Assembly: GCA_020349865.1 (NCBI GenBank)
Contig: CP070700.1
Location: 3,940,018-3,955,207, forward strand
Length of the DNA stretch: 15,190 nt
Direction of reading: 5' to 3'
Source: Desulfobacteraceae bacterium
GTDB taxonomy: Bacteria; Desulfobacterota; DSM-4660; Desulfatiglandales; Desulfatiglandaceae
The position numbers and the translations under genes were made by a program. The notes under the pieces were generated by a model. It ran no database searches. It saw only the letters and a list, made by a program, of their open reading frames with translations, and was not told the DNA's origin. Shown piece after piece: positions 1 to 6,558 of this stretch; positions within the stretch are counted from its first letter, which is position 1; each line of letters opens with the position of its first letter.

Positions 1-1
1 A

Positions 2-877
2 AACCTGGAAGGAACGATTCAACGGATTGCGGGCGAACTTGACGAAACGGGTTACAATGTCTCGCGTCATGGGGGCAATATGATTCAATTGAGACTGGCA
101 ATGGATGAAAGGTGCAAAGTCGGAAGGCCCCTTATCAAGGATTTCAACGATGCAATCGCTGCACTTACACTGGAAGACGTGGCTGACCCTACTTCGGCAA
201 CGGCTAAGCTCGTCCGTGACCTTGGAGAGGCGTGGCCAAAACTCCAAGGATCCGAACGCAAAGCGGATGTGCTTCGGATTGTCGAGAAGACAAAACTCGA
301 TCTGCTCATTACCAAGGCAAAAGGCCTGCCTGGCGATGAAGGTATCCGATTACTCATTGAGGAAGAAGTGGCTTCAGAAGTGATCACCAAGGCGTTGGGC
401 ATTACCGGGGAGAAGTTGGGACAGGTGAACACCGAGGTGGAAAAAGAACGCGCAGAGAGGGCAAGAGTAGAAACGCTGCTCGAGGCGGTAGAGGGCAAGT
501 CTAACGAAGAAAAGGTGAAGCACCTCATTGCGAATAACGTCTCCGACAAATTGATAATCGAGATGGCGGAAGTTGACCAGGGCGCGGTCGATGGTGTCAA
601 ACAGTCGATAGAAGCGCAGCTTAAGGAAAAACAAAGGTTGGAAGAAGAGGCTGCCGCGCGGAAAAAGGAAGAGGCTGCCGGACCTCCGCTGGAAGAAATT
701 CCGCCGGTTGAGATGCTTGAACACATCGAGGCCATTCGTGAAATCCTGGAATTCAGCGATAAAGAGAAGGAAATCAGAGCTATGTGCGAGCAGAGCGCCA
801 TTCCCACGTGCCTTGTGGACATTGCCGTTTCGGAGCCCGAAAAACTAGATGTGCTCGAAAAAGAGACGGAGGGATAA
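2..877 (+). CDS. Coiled-coil repeat protein of unknown function, 5' end outside window
   Basis: The frame is open from the left edge, and the 26 codons before the first in-window ATG (position 80) read like protein, so the gene probably starts upstream; no good ribosome site precedes position 80. Counting from that Met, three related units of about 50 residues are visible at roughly 72-121, 130-180 and 214-262. Each has a short helix-like stretch, a charged turn, then a pattern of the type (I/V)-R/K-x-L/M-(I/C) followed by V/I-x-x-x-(L/I)-(I/V) and a final Leu/Val-rich stretch. Between units 2 and 3 lies a Lys/Glu/Ala-rich segment (about 180-200) that looks like a coiled coil or flexible linker, then a Pro-rich turn. 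There is no signal peptide or membrane segment in the visible part, so it is probably cytoplasmic. I do not recognise the family and propose no function. Confidence 0.7.
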   Translation, partial: NLEGTIQRIAGELDETGYNVSRHGGNMIQLRLAMDERCKVGRPLIKDFNDAIAALTLEDVADPTSATAKLVRDLGEAWPKLQGSERKADVLRIVEKTKLDLLITKAKGLPGDEGIRLLIEEEVASEVITKALGITGEKLGQVNTEVEKERAERARVETLLEAVEGKSNEEKVKHLIANNVSDKLIIEMAEVDQGAVDGVKQSIEAQLKEKQRLEEEAAARKKEEAAGPPLEEIPPVEMLEHIEAIREILEFSDKEKEIRAMCEQSAIPTCLVDIAVSEPEKLDVLEKETEG

Positions 878-915
878 CAGGTATATTTGGGAAACCTTGA
901 ATCGACCGTTTTTTT

Positions 916-1059
916 ACGAGAGGGCACGTTGGTTCCAAAACGATTTCAGGCCTGGTATAAAGGGGCGAGGTTTTTTATATGCCGAGACAGCAAAGGCTTG
1001 ATGGTGCCGGAAATCTGCACCATATTATGGGCCACACTAAGCACCTATTTAAATTTTGA
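916..1059 (+). pseudogene. REP-associated tyrosine transposase remnant (copy A)
   Basis: From the ATG at 979 the frame reads MPRQQRLDGAGNLHHIMGH and then hits TGA at 1057. This matches the typical start of REP-associated (RAYT, Y1/HUH family) transposases, which begin MPRxxRxDxPGxxHHVMxRG. Full-length members run to well over 150 residues and carry HxH and catalytic Tyr motifs, none of which is present, so this is only a 5' relic. The roughly 60 bases before the ATG are also conserved with a second relic at 5619-5718 in ungapped alignment, starting with a GAGGGCACGTT-type motif, so the element's left end is retained. The stretch 1060-1206 holds no recognisable gene; it has two related words (AAGGATGTCC, AAGGACGTCC). 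Confidence 0.7.
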
Positions 1060-1206
1060 AGGATGTCCCGGATTCCCGCGGATTCCACGATACTGCAGTA
1101 GAGCATATTTAAGGACGTCCAGGGAGGTTTTAAGTTGGATAAATACGGGATCCTTTAGCGCGGATTCGACCGATGAATACCCTGCACCCTGTGATAACAA
1201 CAACTA

Positions 1207-1674
1207 TTAGTGGAGGTCAAACTCGGAGATAATTTGTCTCCAGTTCTTTATGACCTCCCGCTCCTGCCGGGCAATCCATGCCAGGTCGTGCTCGCCTATC
1301 ACGCCTTTAGCCACACACTCATCAACTTCATCCTGATCCAAAATGGTCAGTTGGCCGTCTCCGTCGATCCAGAGATCTAAGAGCAGGTCCAGATATTCCA
1401 CCCGGTCTTCCCCCACCTGTTGGTCCCGGCAGATGTGGAACAGTTGTCCTTTCAGCTTATTGTCCGGTCCAAACATCCTCCAGAGCACGTATCCGCCCCC
1501 AGTCCTATAGTATGCATAGGTAGTTGATCCAACCTCGAAGGTGATAGAGCCCACTCGACCGGGCCGTTCACTCACGTATTTTAACACGACATAACCGCTG
1601 CCGCGCTTAAACAAGTCGCAAAGGTAGGATTCATCGGGTTTGTTCAGATGACGTTTTATTTCCAGAATTTTCAT
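1207..1674 (-). CDS. DUF402 domain protein
   Basis: A 155-residue protein resembling the DUF402 (FomD-like barrel) family, whose characterised relatives act on nucleotide or phosphonate diphosphates; the substrate here is unknown. The recognisable part is the C-terminal half, where an aromatic/acidic stretch (YLDLLLDLWIDGDGQ) is followed by LDQDEVDECVAKGVI, the acidic block typical of the family. I chose the ATG at 1674 over the in-frame ATG at 1695 because AGGA lies six bases before it and the product then begins MKILEIKRHL, like relatives. It lies 91 bp downstream of thiC on the same strand with no clear terminator between, so it may be the last gene of the thiamin transcript. No signal peptide or membrane segment is visible. 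Confidence 0.75.
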   Translation of the reverse strand: MKILEIKRHLNKPDESYLCDLFKRGSGYVVLKYVSERPGRVGSITFEVGSTTYAYYRTGGGYVLWRMFGPDNKLKGQLFHICRDQQVGEDRVEYLDLLLDLWIDGDGQLTILDQDEVDECVAKGVIGEHDLAWIARQEREVIKNWRQIISEFDLH

Positions 1675-1765
1675 CTGCTGTCCTGAAATATTCAAGCTTT
1701 TCGCTTTTCCACAGACATGGCAAAAAAGATAAATCTCTACCTTACCGAGTGGGTGTCGAATGACC

Positions 1766-3052
1766 TTAGATCGATTTAGACCTTTTGGCAGGGCGACGTG
1801 AGAGCTTCACCGCGCACAACTCACCGCACATGGTACAGGTCTCCCCATCGGGACTCAGGTTCAGCCTCTGCCTGGCCCAGTCCGGATCAATGGCCTGTGA
1901 CAACATCCCGTTCCAGTTCAGTTCGCGGCGATAGATGGACATCTGCCGGTCACGTTCAATGGCTCCTGGAAAACCCTTGGCAATATCCGCTGAATGCCCG
2001 GCAATTCGGGCGGCGATCACCCCGGCTCGCACGTCGTCCGGATTGGGGATACACAAATGTTCAGCAGGTGTTACATAGCAGAGAAAATCGGCTCCGGCTG
2101 CAGCTGCGATTGCCCCGCCGATTGTTGCGGTGATGTGGTCATAGCCTGGAGCAATGTCAGTGGTCAATGGTCCCAAAAGGTAGAAAGGGGCACCGTCACA
2201 GAGTTGCTTTTCCATGATTACATTGGCAACCACCTGGTTCAAGGGCACATGGCCCGGTCCCTCGATGATTACCTGTACACCGCGTATTCGGGACCGGCGA
2301 GCCAACTCTCCAATGACGATGAGCTCCTCTACCTGGGGCCCATCAGTGGCGTCCACCACTGTTCCAGGGCGGAAGCCATCTCCCAGACTGAGAGTGACAT
2401 CATATTTGTGGGCGATGTCAAGAAGTGTATCAAAATCTTCATAAAGAGGATTCTCTTTGTTGTTCTTCTCCATCCAGTTCATGAGGATGGAGCCCCCGCG
2501 ACTGACCGATGGCATGAGCCGCTCATAGTGCTCCAGACGGGCAACAACTTCCCTGGTCACTCCGCAGTGAACGGTAATGTAATCGAGGCCTTCGGCGCAC
2601 TGGCTCTCAATACTCCTGAACAGTTCATCGGCATCCATTTTGTCCAGGGGGAGCCCTTCCAGGCGCAACCGGGCAGCCACCATATAGATCGGTACGGCTC
2701 CCACCATGACCGGCGAGCGATCAAGAACCATCCGGCGTACCTCGTGGAAATCAGGGCCGGTGGAGAGATCCATCACCGAATCAGTACCAGCATCAACTGC
2801 TGCCTCCAGTTTCGCAATCTCGGATTCTATCCCACTGCATGGCCCGCTGGTACCGATATTGGCATTTACCTTGGTCCTAAGACCCTTACCGATACCCTTT
2901 GGTTCAAAATCCCGGTTTATATTTTTTGGAATTACAACGAAACCCTTTGCAACCTTCTCCTTGATCTCCTCATAGGATAACCCTTCGTCGGCTGCAACCT
3001 TCTTCATGGCATCCGTGACCTTTCCCTTTCTTGCATATTCCAGTTGAGTCAT
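1766..3052 (-). CDS. thiC: Phosphomethylpyrimidine synthase ThiC, short form
   Basis: A radical-SAM type enzyme that rearranges aminoimidazole ribotide (AIR) into hydroxymethylpyrimidine phosphate, the pyrimidine half of thiamin. The 428-residue length is the short form without the extra N-terminal domain of proteobacterial long ThiC. Hallmarks seen are NANIGTSG (63-70), DLSTGPD (95-101), TVHCGV (160-165), SRGGSI (184-189), [10 protein letters not shown] (264-273), [14 protein letters not shown] (294-307) and a C-terminal cysteine cluster (Cys406, Cys409, Cys413) for the [4Fe-4S] centre. The cluster spacing is C-x2-C-x3-C, whereas long ThiC typically has C-x2-C-x4-C. GGAGG lies seven bases before the ATG. 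It follows thi4 by 63 bp on the same strand and is presumably under the same TPP riboswitch. Confidence 0.96.
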   Translation of the reverse strand: MTQLEYARKGKVTDAMKKVAADEGLSYEEIKEKVAKGFVVIPKNINRDFEPKGIGKGLRTKVNANIGTSGPCSGIESEIAKLEAAVDAGTDSVMDLSTGPDFHEVRRMVLDRSPVMVGAVPIYMVAARLRLEGLPLDKMDADELFRSIESQCAEGLDYITVHCGVTREVVARLEHYERLMPSVSRGGSILMNWMEKNNKENPLYEDFDTLLDIAHKYDVTLSLGDGFRPGTVVDATDGPQVEELIVIGELARRSRIRGVQVIIEGPGHVPLNQVVANVIMEKQLCDGAPFYLLGPLTTDIAPGYDHITATIGGAIAAAAGADFLCYVTPAEHLCIPNPDDVRAGVIAARIAGHSADIAKGFPGAIERDRQMSIYRRELNWNGMLSQAIDPDWARQRLNLSPDGETCTMCGELCAVKLSRRPAKRSKSI

Positions 3053-3115
3053 GTCAAATCCTCCAGCGAACCTGATGTGTGTTTTTGTAATTCTTTCCTG
3101 AAATCAGATCTATTA

Positions 3116-3874
3116 TCATAGTTTTTTCAATAGTTCTCTTGCCACTTTTTCACCCGAAAGGAGCGTGCCCCCGAAAATCTTCCCCATGCGCGGTCCCCCA
3201 AATGTTGCATTGGCTGCCATCCCTGCCACATACAGACCCGGAAAGGCCTCACGGGTGTTTTCAAGGGTGAGAGTTTCCGCTTTTTCTGACCACATCGATT
3301 TCTCACCTTCAATCTTGCCAGTCGGTGTATTCAGCTCTCCCGGAACCTTCCTGTGTACGACCCTGACCACCTCGGCAGCATGACCTGTTGCGTCGATCAC
3401 AAAATCCGACCGCACTGCGAGAGGATCGATGTGGAGACCGGCCATCTCGACCGGAGACCAGTTTAATACTAATCCAGTGATCCTTTCGGTACGCATCATC
3501 ACATCTTCCACGCTCATGCAGTTGAAGATTGTCAAGCCTGCCTGAACCGCCCTGGCAATTGGAGAGGAAACAGTTTCCACCGAATCTGACGTATAGTAGT
3601 TTTCTTGGTAATTGTTGAAGACTCCCCCGAATTCCTCAAGTATATGGAGCGTGGCCGCCTGCACCACAATCTCATTAAACATCATGCCACCGCCGATGCT
3701 CAGTTTCCGTTCATAAAGGACAACACTTTTTCCGGCTTGGGCAAGATAATACCCTGCAACCAGGCCTGATGGACCACCCCCAACAATGGCCACGTCGCTT
3801 TCCAGGCTGTCCTTTAACTTGGCATAAAAACGATCAAAAATGGCTTTTGTTATAATGATTTCGTTCAACGCCAT
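3116..3874 (-). CDS. thi4: THI4-family thiazole synthase, probably sulfide-dependent
   Basis: A FAD/NAD-fold enzyme that makes the adenylated thiazole precursor of thiamin from NAD and glycine. The 252-residue protein has the dinucleotide motif VGGGPSGL (31-38), an acidic end of strand 2 ([11 protein letters not shown], 54-64), GLHIDP (146-151), DATGH (161-165), and the C-terminal [11 protein letters not shown] (211-221) and [10 protein letters not shown] (227-236) blocks. In the suicidal yeast and plant enzymes the sulfur donor is a Cys; at the matching place here is His148, as in archaeal THI4 enzymes that use free sulfide with iron. This fits an anaerobic, sulfidic cell, though the catalytic mode is inferred. 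GGGAGAAGAG precedes the ATG directly. It is the first gene after a TPP riboswitch and terminator, and thiC follows. Confidence 0.93.
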   Translation of the reverse strand: MALNEIIITKAIFDRFYAKLKDSLESDVAIVGGGPSGLVAGYYLAQAGKSVVLYERKLSIGGGMMFNEIVVQAATLHILEEFGGVFNNYQENYYTSDSVETVSSPIARAVQAGLTIFNCMSVEDVMMRTERITGLVLNWSPVEMAGLHIDPLAVRSDFVIDATGHAAEVVRVVHRKVPGELNTPTGKIEGEKSMWSEKAETLTLENTREAFPGLYVAGMAANATFGGPRMGKIFGGTLLSGEKVARELLKKL

Positions 3875-3910
3875 CTCTTCTCCCTTCCACGTCCGTTAGT
3901 TCATATGAAC

Positions 3911-3944
3911 AAAAAAACCGTTTCCCCAAAGGAGAAACGGTTTT
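3911..3944 (-). terminator. Riboswitch-controlled intrinsic terminator before thi4
   Basis: On the - strand the RNA can fold AAAACCGUUUCUCC against GGGAAACGGUUUU around a very short loop (one G-U pair), followed by a run of seven U. It lies between the TPP aptamer and the thi4 ribosome site, the usual place for a transcription attenuator. Confidence 0.88.
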
Positions 3945-3967
3945 GCAGCAAAATATCTCTGTGCAAG

Positions 3968-4058
3968 ACTCGTTTCCCTTCGCAGGCATTACCCTGATCA
4001 GGTGGTTAAGGGTTGTCCATTTCCGGACTCTCAGACGTTTGCAACACCCCTAACGAGT
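3968..4058 (-). promoter_or_regulatory. TPP riboswitch (THI element)
   Basis: Read on the - strand this has the conserved THI-box parts in order: a closing stem arm ACTCGTT, GGGGTG, the CTGAGA block (in GTCTGAGAGTCCGG), CCTTAACCACCTGATCAGG with the pyrimidine-sensing core, GTAATGCCTGCGAAGGGAA, and the returning arm AACGAGT. It binds thiamin pyrophosphate and sits upstream of thi4-thiC. The returning segment GGGAAACG (3971-3978) can instead pair with the first arm of the downstream terminator (CGTTTCTCC, 3931-3939), giving a natural antiterminator when TPP is absent. The expected action is therefore premature termination of the thiamin transcript when TPP is plentiful. Confidence 0.95.
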
Positions 4059-4065
4059 ATTTTAA

Positions 4066-4093
4066 GCCTATAATCAATCCCCCATTTTGGCAA
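4066..4093 (-). promoter_or_regulatory. Putative promoter for the thiamin transcript
   Basis: On the - strand TTGCCA (4088-4093) lies about 14-16 bases before TATAGG/TAGGCT (4066-4073). Its predicted start is close to base 4060, just before the riboswitch closing stem, which is where it should be. The -10 match is weak and the spacing is short, so the position is a guess supported mainly by context. Confidence 0.35.
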
Positions 4094-4164
4094 GAGGTTT
4101 TTACAGGATCATCTCAGTACGCTCGTCTATCGTCGCTTCCTGGGCAATAACGATTTAACTAAAT

Positions 4165-4242
4165 GGGGTCAAACCTTGTCTATTGATTAAAATGTTTGAT
4201 GAGCTCTTGCAGCAAAGCCGAATAATCAAAGACAAAGACCCC
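4165..4242. repeat. REP-like long imperfect palindrome
   Basis: The left arm GGGGTC…TTGTCTATTGATTA (4165-4188) returns as TAATCAAAGACAAAGACCCC (4223-4242), with a four-base insertion (AAACC against T) and one further base in the left arm. The inner part can also fold (GCTCTTGC against GCAAAGC, 4203-4217). The whole 78-bp unit can thus form one long hairpin on either strand. GGGGTC-type ends on palindromes are common in repeats linked to REP-associated transposases, relics of which occur twice in this window. The rest of the gene-free stretch 4094-4463 shows no gene; a short AT-only hairpin at 4413-4428 lies just past the end of the MBL-fold gene. Confidence 0.55.
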
Positions 4243-4283
4243 TTTTATTTACTTAAAAAAGCGGTTAAAATTTTAAAGTGCAC

Positions 4284-4304
4284 TTTTGAAGGACGTGCCC
4301 CTTT
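4284..4304 (-). repeat. Possible third transposase-associated end motif
   Basis: On the - strand this reads AAAGGGGCACGTCCTTCAAA, similar to the GAGGGCACGTTGGTTCCAAA word that opens the transposase relic at 916. No MPRQ-type start codon follows it, so it would be a solitary end. The match is short and could be chance. Confidence 0.3.
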
Positions 4305-4463
4305 CGCCACATTTTTATGAAGGGTTGGTATTTAACCCAGATTGTACAGTAGTCTCCTACTGCGGCTTGAACATCCATGCTGCAACGCTTGTTTCCCGAT
4401 TTTGCTCCTCGACATATTTATTAATATGCCTACGTCACAAAATCGCTCCAAATGCGCGTTTCG

Positions 4464-5474
4464 CTATGGTTTTATGCGCCTCGCTATGGATTCTACTGCA
4501 CAATCTGGGTTTAAAGAAAAGAGGATTAGGCCCTCTTTATTTTCGCAGAGCACCTTCTTCTCCTCCTCCAGGTATCTCAAATGCGATATGGCTTCGCCGG
4601 TGGCAAACCATCTTTGAGCGACTGGAAAATGATCCCAGGTTTCAGCCTCAATATCCCAGGTCATCCGGGATGCAATCTGAAAGGCATGCATGGGATGTTT
4701 ATTGAGAATTTCAAGGACCTCTTTCAGTCGCCTTTGATGATGTTCTTTTAATTCATTGATTCGAGCGCGATGATCCTCAATCAGTCGCCGGTGCCCGGGT
4801 AAAACCAGATCAATCTCCAACTTGTAAATCTTATCCAAGCTGGACAGATAATGCTTCAACGGATTTTGCGAATCCGACCAGCACTGAATATTGGGGGTGA
4901 TGTCGATTAGAATATGATCCCCGGCCACAAGGATCTTTTTTGTTGGCTCGTAAAGACAGATATGGCCCATGGTATGGCCGGGAGTTGCGACACATTTGAA
5001 ATTGTAATCGCCAACACTAATCTTATCTCCATCATCTAAAACCTTCAATTCCGGTATCCAGTCCGATCCGTATTTTGCACCGGGATGTTTATCGAGAGCC
5101 GCTTTTAACTCATTTTCCGGAAAACCGTTTTTGCCGGCATAAGCAATCATTGCGCCGAAACCTTCCCAAGATTCCATCAGCTCTTTTTCAGGCCGGCTAA
5201 AGAAAATGTCGCTTGAATCCGAGGCTAGCTTGGAAACCAGGCCGAAATGATCGGCATGCAGATGCGTAATAAATATATCAGATTGCTTCAGCTCAACTCC
5301 CAGCTTTTGCAACCCATGCTGCATAGCCTCCAGACATTCTTTGCGATTTAATCCGGTATCAATAATCAGGTTTTTTTGAGCGTCTCGAATGATATAAGAA
5401 TTGAGGTACTTTAAAGGACTCTCAGGCAACGGTATTTTGACTCGAAACAAATTCGGCAATATTTCTTCGCACAT
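4464..5474 (-). CDS. MBL-fold metallohydrolase with C-terminal winged-helix-like region
   Basis: A 336-residue metallo-beta-lactamase-fold enzyme. The metal ligands are all visible: HLHADH (71-76), His167 in TPGHTMGH, Asp186 in VAGDH and His228 in LPGH, so a two-metal hydrolytic site should be intact. After the catalytic domain the chain continues from about 235 to 336 with helical, basic sequence and a stretch (HAFQIASRM…AISHLRYLEEEKKV) resembling the winged-helix tail of LACTB2-like hydrolases. Family members act on thioesters, glyoxalase-type substrates or nucleic acids, so the substrate cannot be assigned. It has no signal peptide and is probably cytoplasmic. GTGAG lies before the ATG, and it appears to be a single-gene unit driven by the promoter at 5573-5601, leaving a leader of about 90 bases. 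Confidence 0.93.
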   Translation of the reverse strand: MCEEILPNLFRVKIPLPESPLKYLNSYIIRDAQKNLIIDTGLNRKECLEAMQHGLQKLGVELKQSDIFITHLHADHFGLVSKLASDSSDIFFSRPEKELMESWEGFGAMIAYAGKNGFPENELKAALDKHPGAKYGSDWIPELKVLDDGDKISVGDYNFKCVATPGHTMGHICLYEPTKKILVAGDHILIDITPNIQCWSDSQNPLKHYLSSLDKIYKLEIDLVLPGHRRLIEDHRARINELKEHHQRRLKEVLEILNKHPMHAFQIASRMTWDIEAETWDHFPVAQRWFATGEAISHLRYLEEEKKVLCENKEGLILFSLNPDCAVESIARRIKP

Positions 5475-5572
5475 AATATCTCACTTACTTTCGTTTTAGG
5501 TTTTATCAAAATTATGGGATATTTCATAAATGTACCGATAACTTGGATTAGAAATCAGCTAACAGAAGGCAG

Positions 5573-5601
5573 AAAATAGATGATTAATTGATTGATGTCA
5601 A
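5573..5601 (-). promoter_or_regulatory. Sigma70-type promoter of the MBL-fold gene
   Basis: On the - strand a perfect TTGACA (5596-5601) is followed by a 17-base spacer and TATTTT (5573-5578). It points at the MBL-fold gene, and the start site would be near 5566, about 92 bases before the ATG. It lies only about 18 bases from the left end of the transposase relic. Confidence 0.7.
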
Positions 5602-5618
5602 CTTCGCATAAATAAGAG

Positions 5619-5718
5619 CGTAAGAGGGGACATTGATTCCAAAACGATTTAAAGCCTGGTATAAAGGCTTAGACTTTTTTATATGCCGAAACAGCAAAGG
5701 CTTGCTGGACCAGGGTAA
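5619..5718 (+). pseudogene. REP-associated tyrosine transposase remnant (copy B)
   Basis: From the ATG at 5683 the frame reads MPKQQRLAGPG and stops at once (TAA at 5716), the first eleven residues of a REP-associated Y1 transposase. The 60 bases before it align without gaps to copy A (offset 4704 bases), about 80% identical over some 90 bases by eye. Shared words include TTCCAAAACGATTT, GCCTGGTATAAAGG and TTTTTTATATGCCGA. Since noncoding leader and coding start are equally preserved, both copies look like the left end of one mobile element family, each cut off soon after the start codon. It abuts the AbiEi-like relic on the opposite strand. Confidence 0.68.
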
Positions 5719-5741
5719 GTCCCGGAAAGGTTCTGTCTCGT

Positions 5742-5992
5742 TCAGTTGCGCAGCTTCAATGGGGACCGGTGACTTACGTTAGGATGATCAGCAAGACGGT
5801 AGTATTCAGTGAAATTGCCGTCAGCGAGAGCATATAGTCAACGGTCGGAGTGAATCCGGCGCCCGCTTTTGCAGAGTCTTCGCAGTATTCTGGATGCAGA
5901 CCGGCCTTCCTAATCTCACGGGCACGAACCACACCGGTCTTGCGAGCCATTTTCATAATGGCGGCCTCGGCGTTTCCGGAAACCGATGTCAT
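5742..5992 (-). pseudogene. AbiEi-like type IV antitoxin remnant, frameshifted and truncated
   Basis: The first frame begins MTSVSGNAEAAIMKMARK and continues TGVVRAREIRKAGLHPEY, the pattern of the N-terminal winged helix of AbiEi-type antitoxins (…LARKxGVVRARDLxxxGIxxEYL…). After about residue 37 the sense degrades; a different frame from base 5813 reads FTEYYRLADHPNVSH, matching the RG(L/Y)YRLAD block that comes next in the family, then ends at 5742. At least one indel therefore separates the halves, and the rest of the protein (members are about 190-290 residues) is gone, replaced by the transposase relic. No AbiEii nucleotidyltransferase toxin gene is adjacent. AbiEi proteins repress their own promoter and neutralise the toxin; this copy should do neither. 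Identification is from remembered family patterns. Confidence 0.55.
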
Positions 5993-6038
5993 GTCAAAAC
6001 GTCCTCAATTATCAATATCGGTATACGTTTTGACGCAA
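5993..6038 (-). promoter_or_regulatory. Inverted-repeat operator and promoter of the AbiEi-like relic
   Basis: Perfect nine-base arms GTCAAAACG (5993-6001) and CGTTTTGAC (6026-6034) are separated by 24 bases. On the - strand TTGCGT (6033-6038) and GATAAT (6008-6013) could be -35 and -10 with a long 19-base spacer, so the arms would bracket the promoter. AbiEi antitoxins are known to autoregulate by binding inverted repeats at their promoter, which makes this a plausible fossil operator. GAGG lies ten bases before the ATG. Confidence 0.45.
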
Positions 6039-6234
6039 TACCAGTGTCACCGCAAAAGGCAGTAAATTTTTCTGGATTTGAATCAACAGGATTCGGAAAT
6101 GATATCCAATTCATATTCGATTATACAGCCGGGGCTGTACAAAAACTCGTTTAAACTCATATATGATTCAATAAATTATTGTAATCATTATATATTTAAG
6201 AAATCCCGCCTTTGGCACCATTTTAACTTTGCAG

Positions 6235-6507
6235 TCAGTTCTCGTTGTATTCGAGGACAATGTCTATTGACATGTGGTCTTGGGGGTCCTCGCTCATAAA
6301 ATCCCCCTCCTGATAGATGATCTTTCCTCGATATTCTTCCTTCACCTCAAACTCTCCATTTTGAGCTATTTGGATAAGAATCCCGGAACATGAGCCACAA
6401 AACGGCCCTTCTTTTTCCTGGTCTCCGTCCAAAACAGAAGGGATCCATCCATCGTCAATCGCCTCATCAATCGAATCTACTTCAATTCCGCATATGGCAC
6501 ATTTCAT
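6235..6507 (-). CDS. Small protein with two CxxC pairs, probably metal-binding
   Basis: A 90-residue acidic protein with two Cys pairs, Cys3-x2-Cys6 and Cys37-x2-Cys40, spaced as in a small zinc ribbon or similar metal site. The N-terminal half (MKCAICGIEVDSIDEAIDDGW…) resembles small uncharacterised proteins of sulfate reducers, as far as I remember; the tail is Glu/Asp-rich without recognisable motifs. AGGAG stands about nine bases before the ATG, so the start is well supported. There is no signal peptide. Neighbours are the antitoxin relic downstream and a sparsely coding region upstream, so context gives no hint of function. A structural role or a zinc-dependent protein contact is possible but not shown. 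The stretch 6039-6234 is AT-rich and holds no gene I can see. Confidence 0.8.
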   Translation of the reverse strand: MKCAICGIEVDSIDEAIDDGWIPSVLDGDQEKEGPFCGSCSGILIQIAQNGEFEVKEEYRGKIIYQEGDFMSEDPQDHMSIDIVLEYNEN

Positions 6508-6558
6508 TATTCACACTCCTCTTGTTTTCAAGAGTGCTTTTACAAAAGAATTCCTCCC

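Noticed and set aside
878..920. T7 run after the repeat-protein gene as a terminator
   Set aside because: No stable hairpin precedes the T-run.
85..927. Long - strand frame opposite the repeat protein
   Set aside because: Very Ser-rich mirror of a Glu/Lys-rich gene; a reverse-strand shadow of the + strand coding pattern.
887..1210. A 107-codon + strand frame starting with TTG
   Set aside because: It runs through the transposase relic in a different frame from the MPRQ start and has no ribosome site; its sequence is Cys/Arg/Pro-rich without family features.
1675..1765. Terminator between thiC and the DUF402 gene
   Set aside because: There is a T-run (- strand) but the only stem before it is three or four A/T-rich pairs.
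1994..2980. 328-codon + strand frame opposite thiC
   Set aside because: thiC is certain on the other strand and this frame has no recognisable domain or ribosome site.
4286..4705. + strand frames overlapping the 3' end of the MBL-fold gene
   Set aside because: They overlap a clear gene, lack ribosome sites, and have no family features; only the short end-like motif at 4284-4304 was kept.
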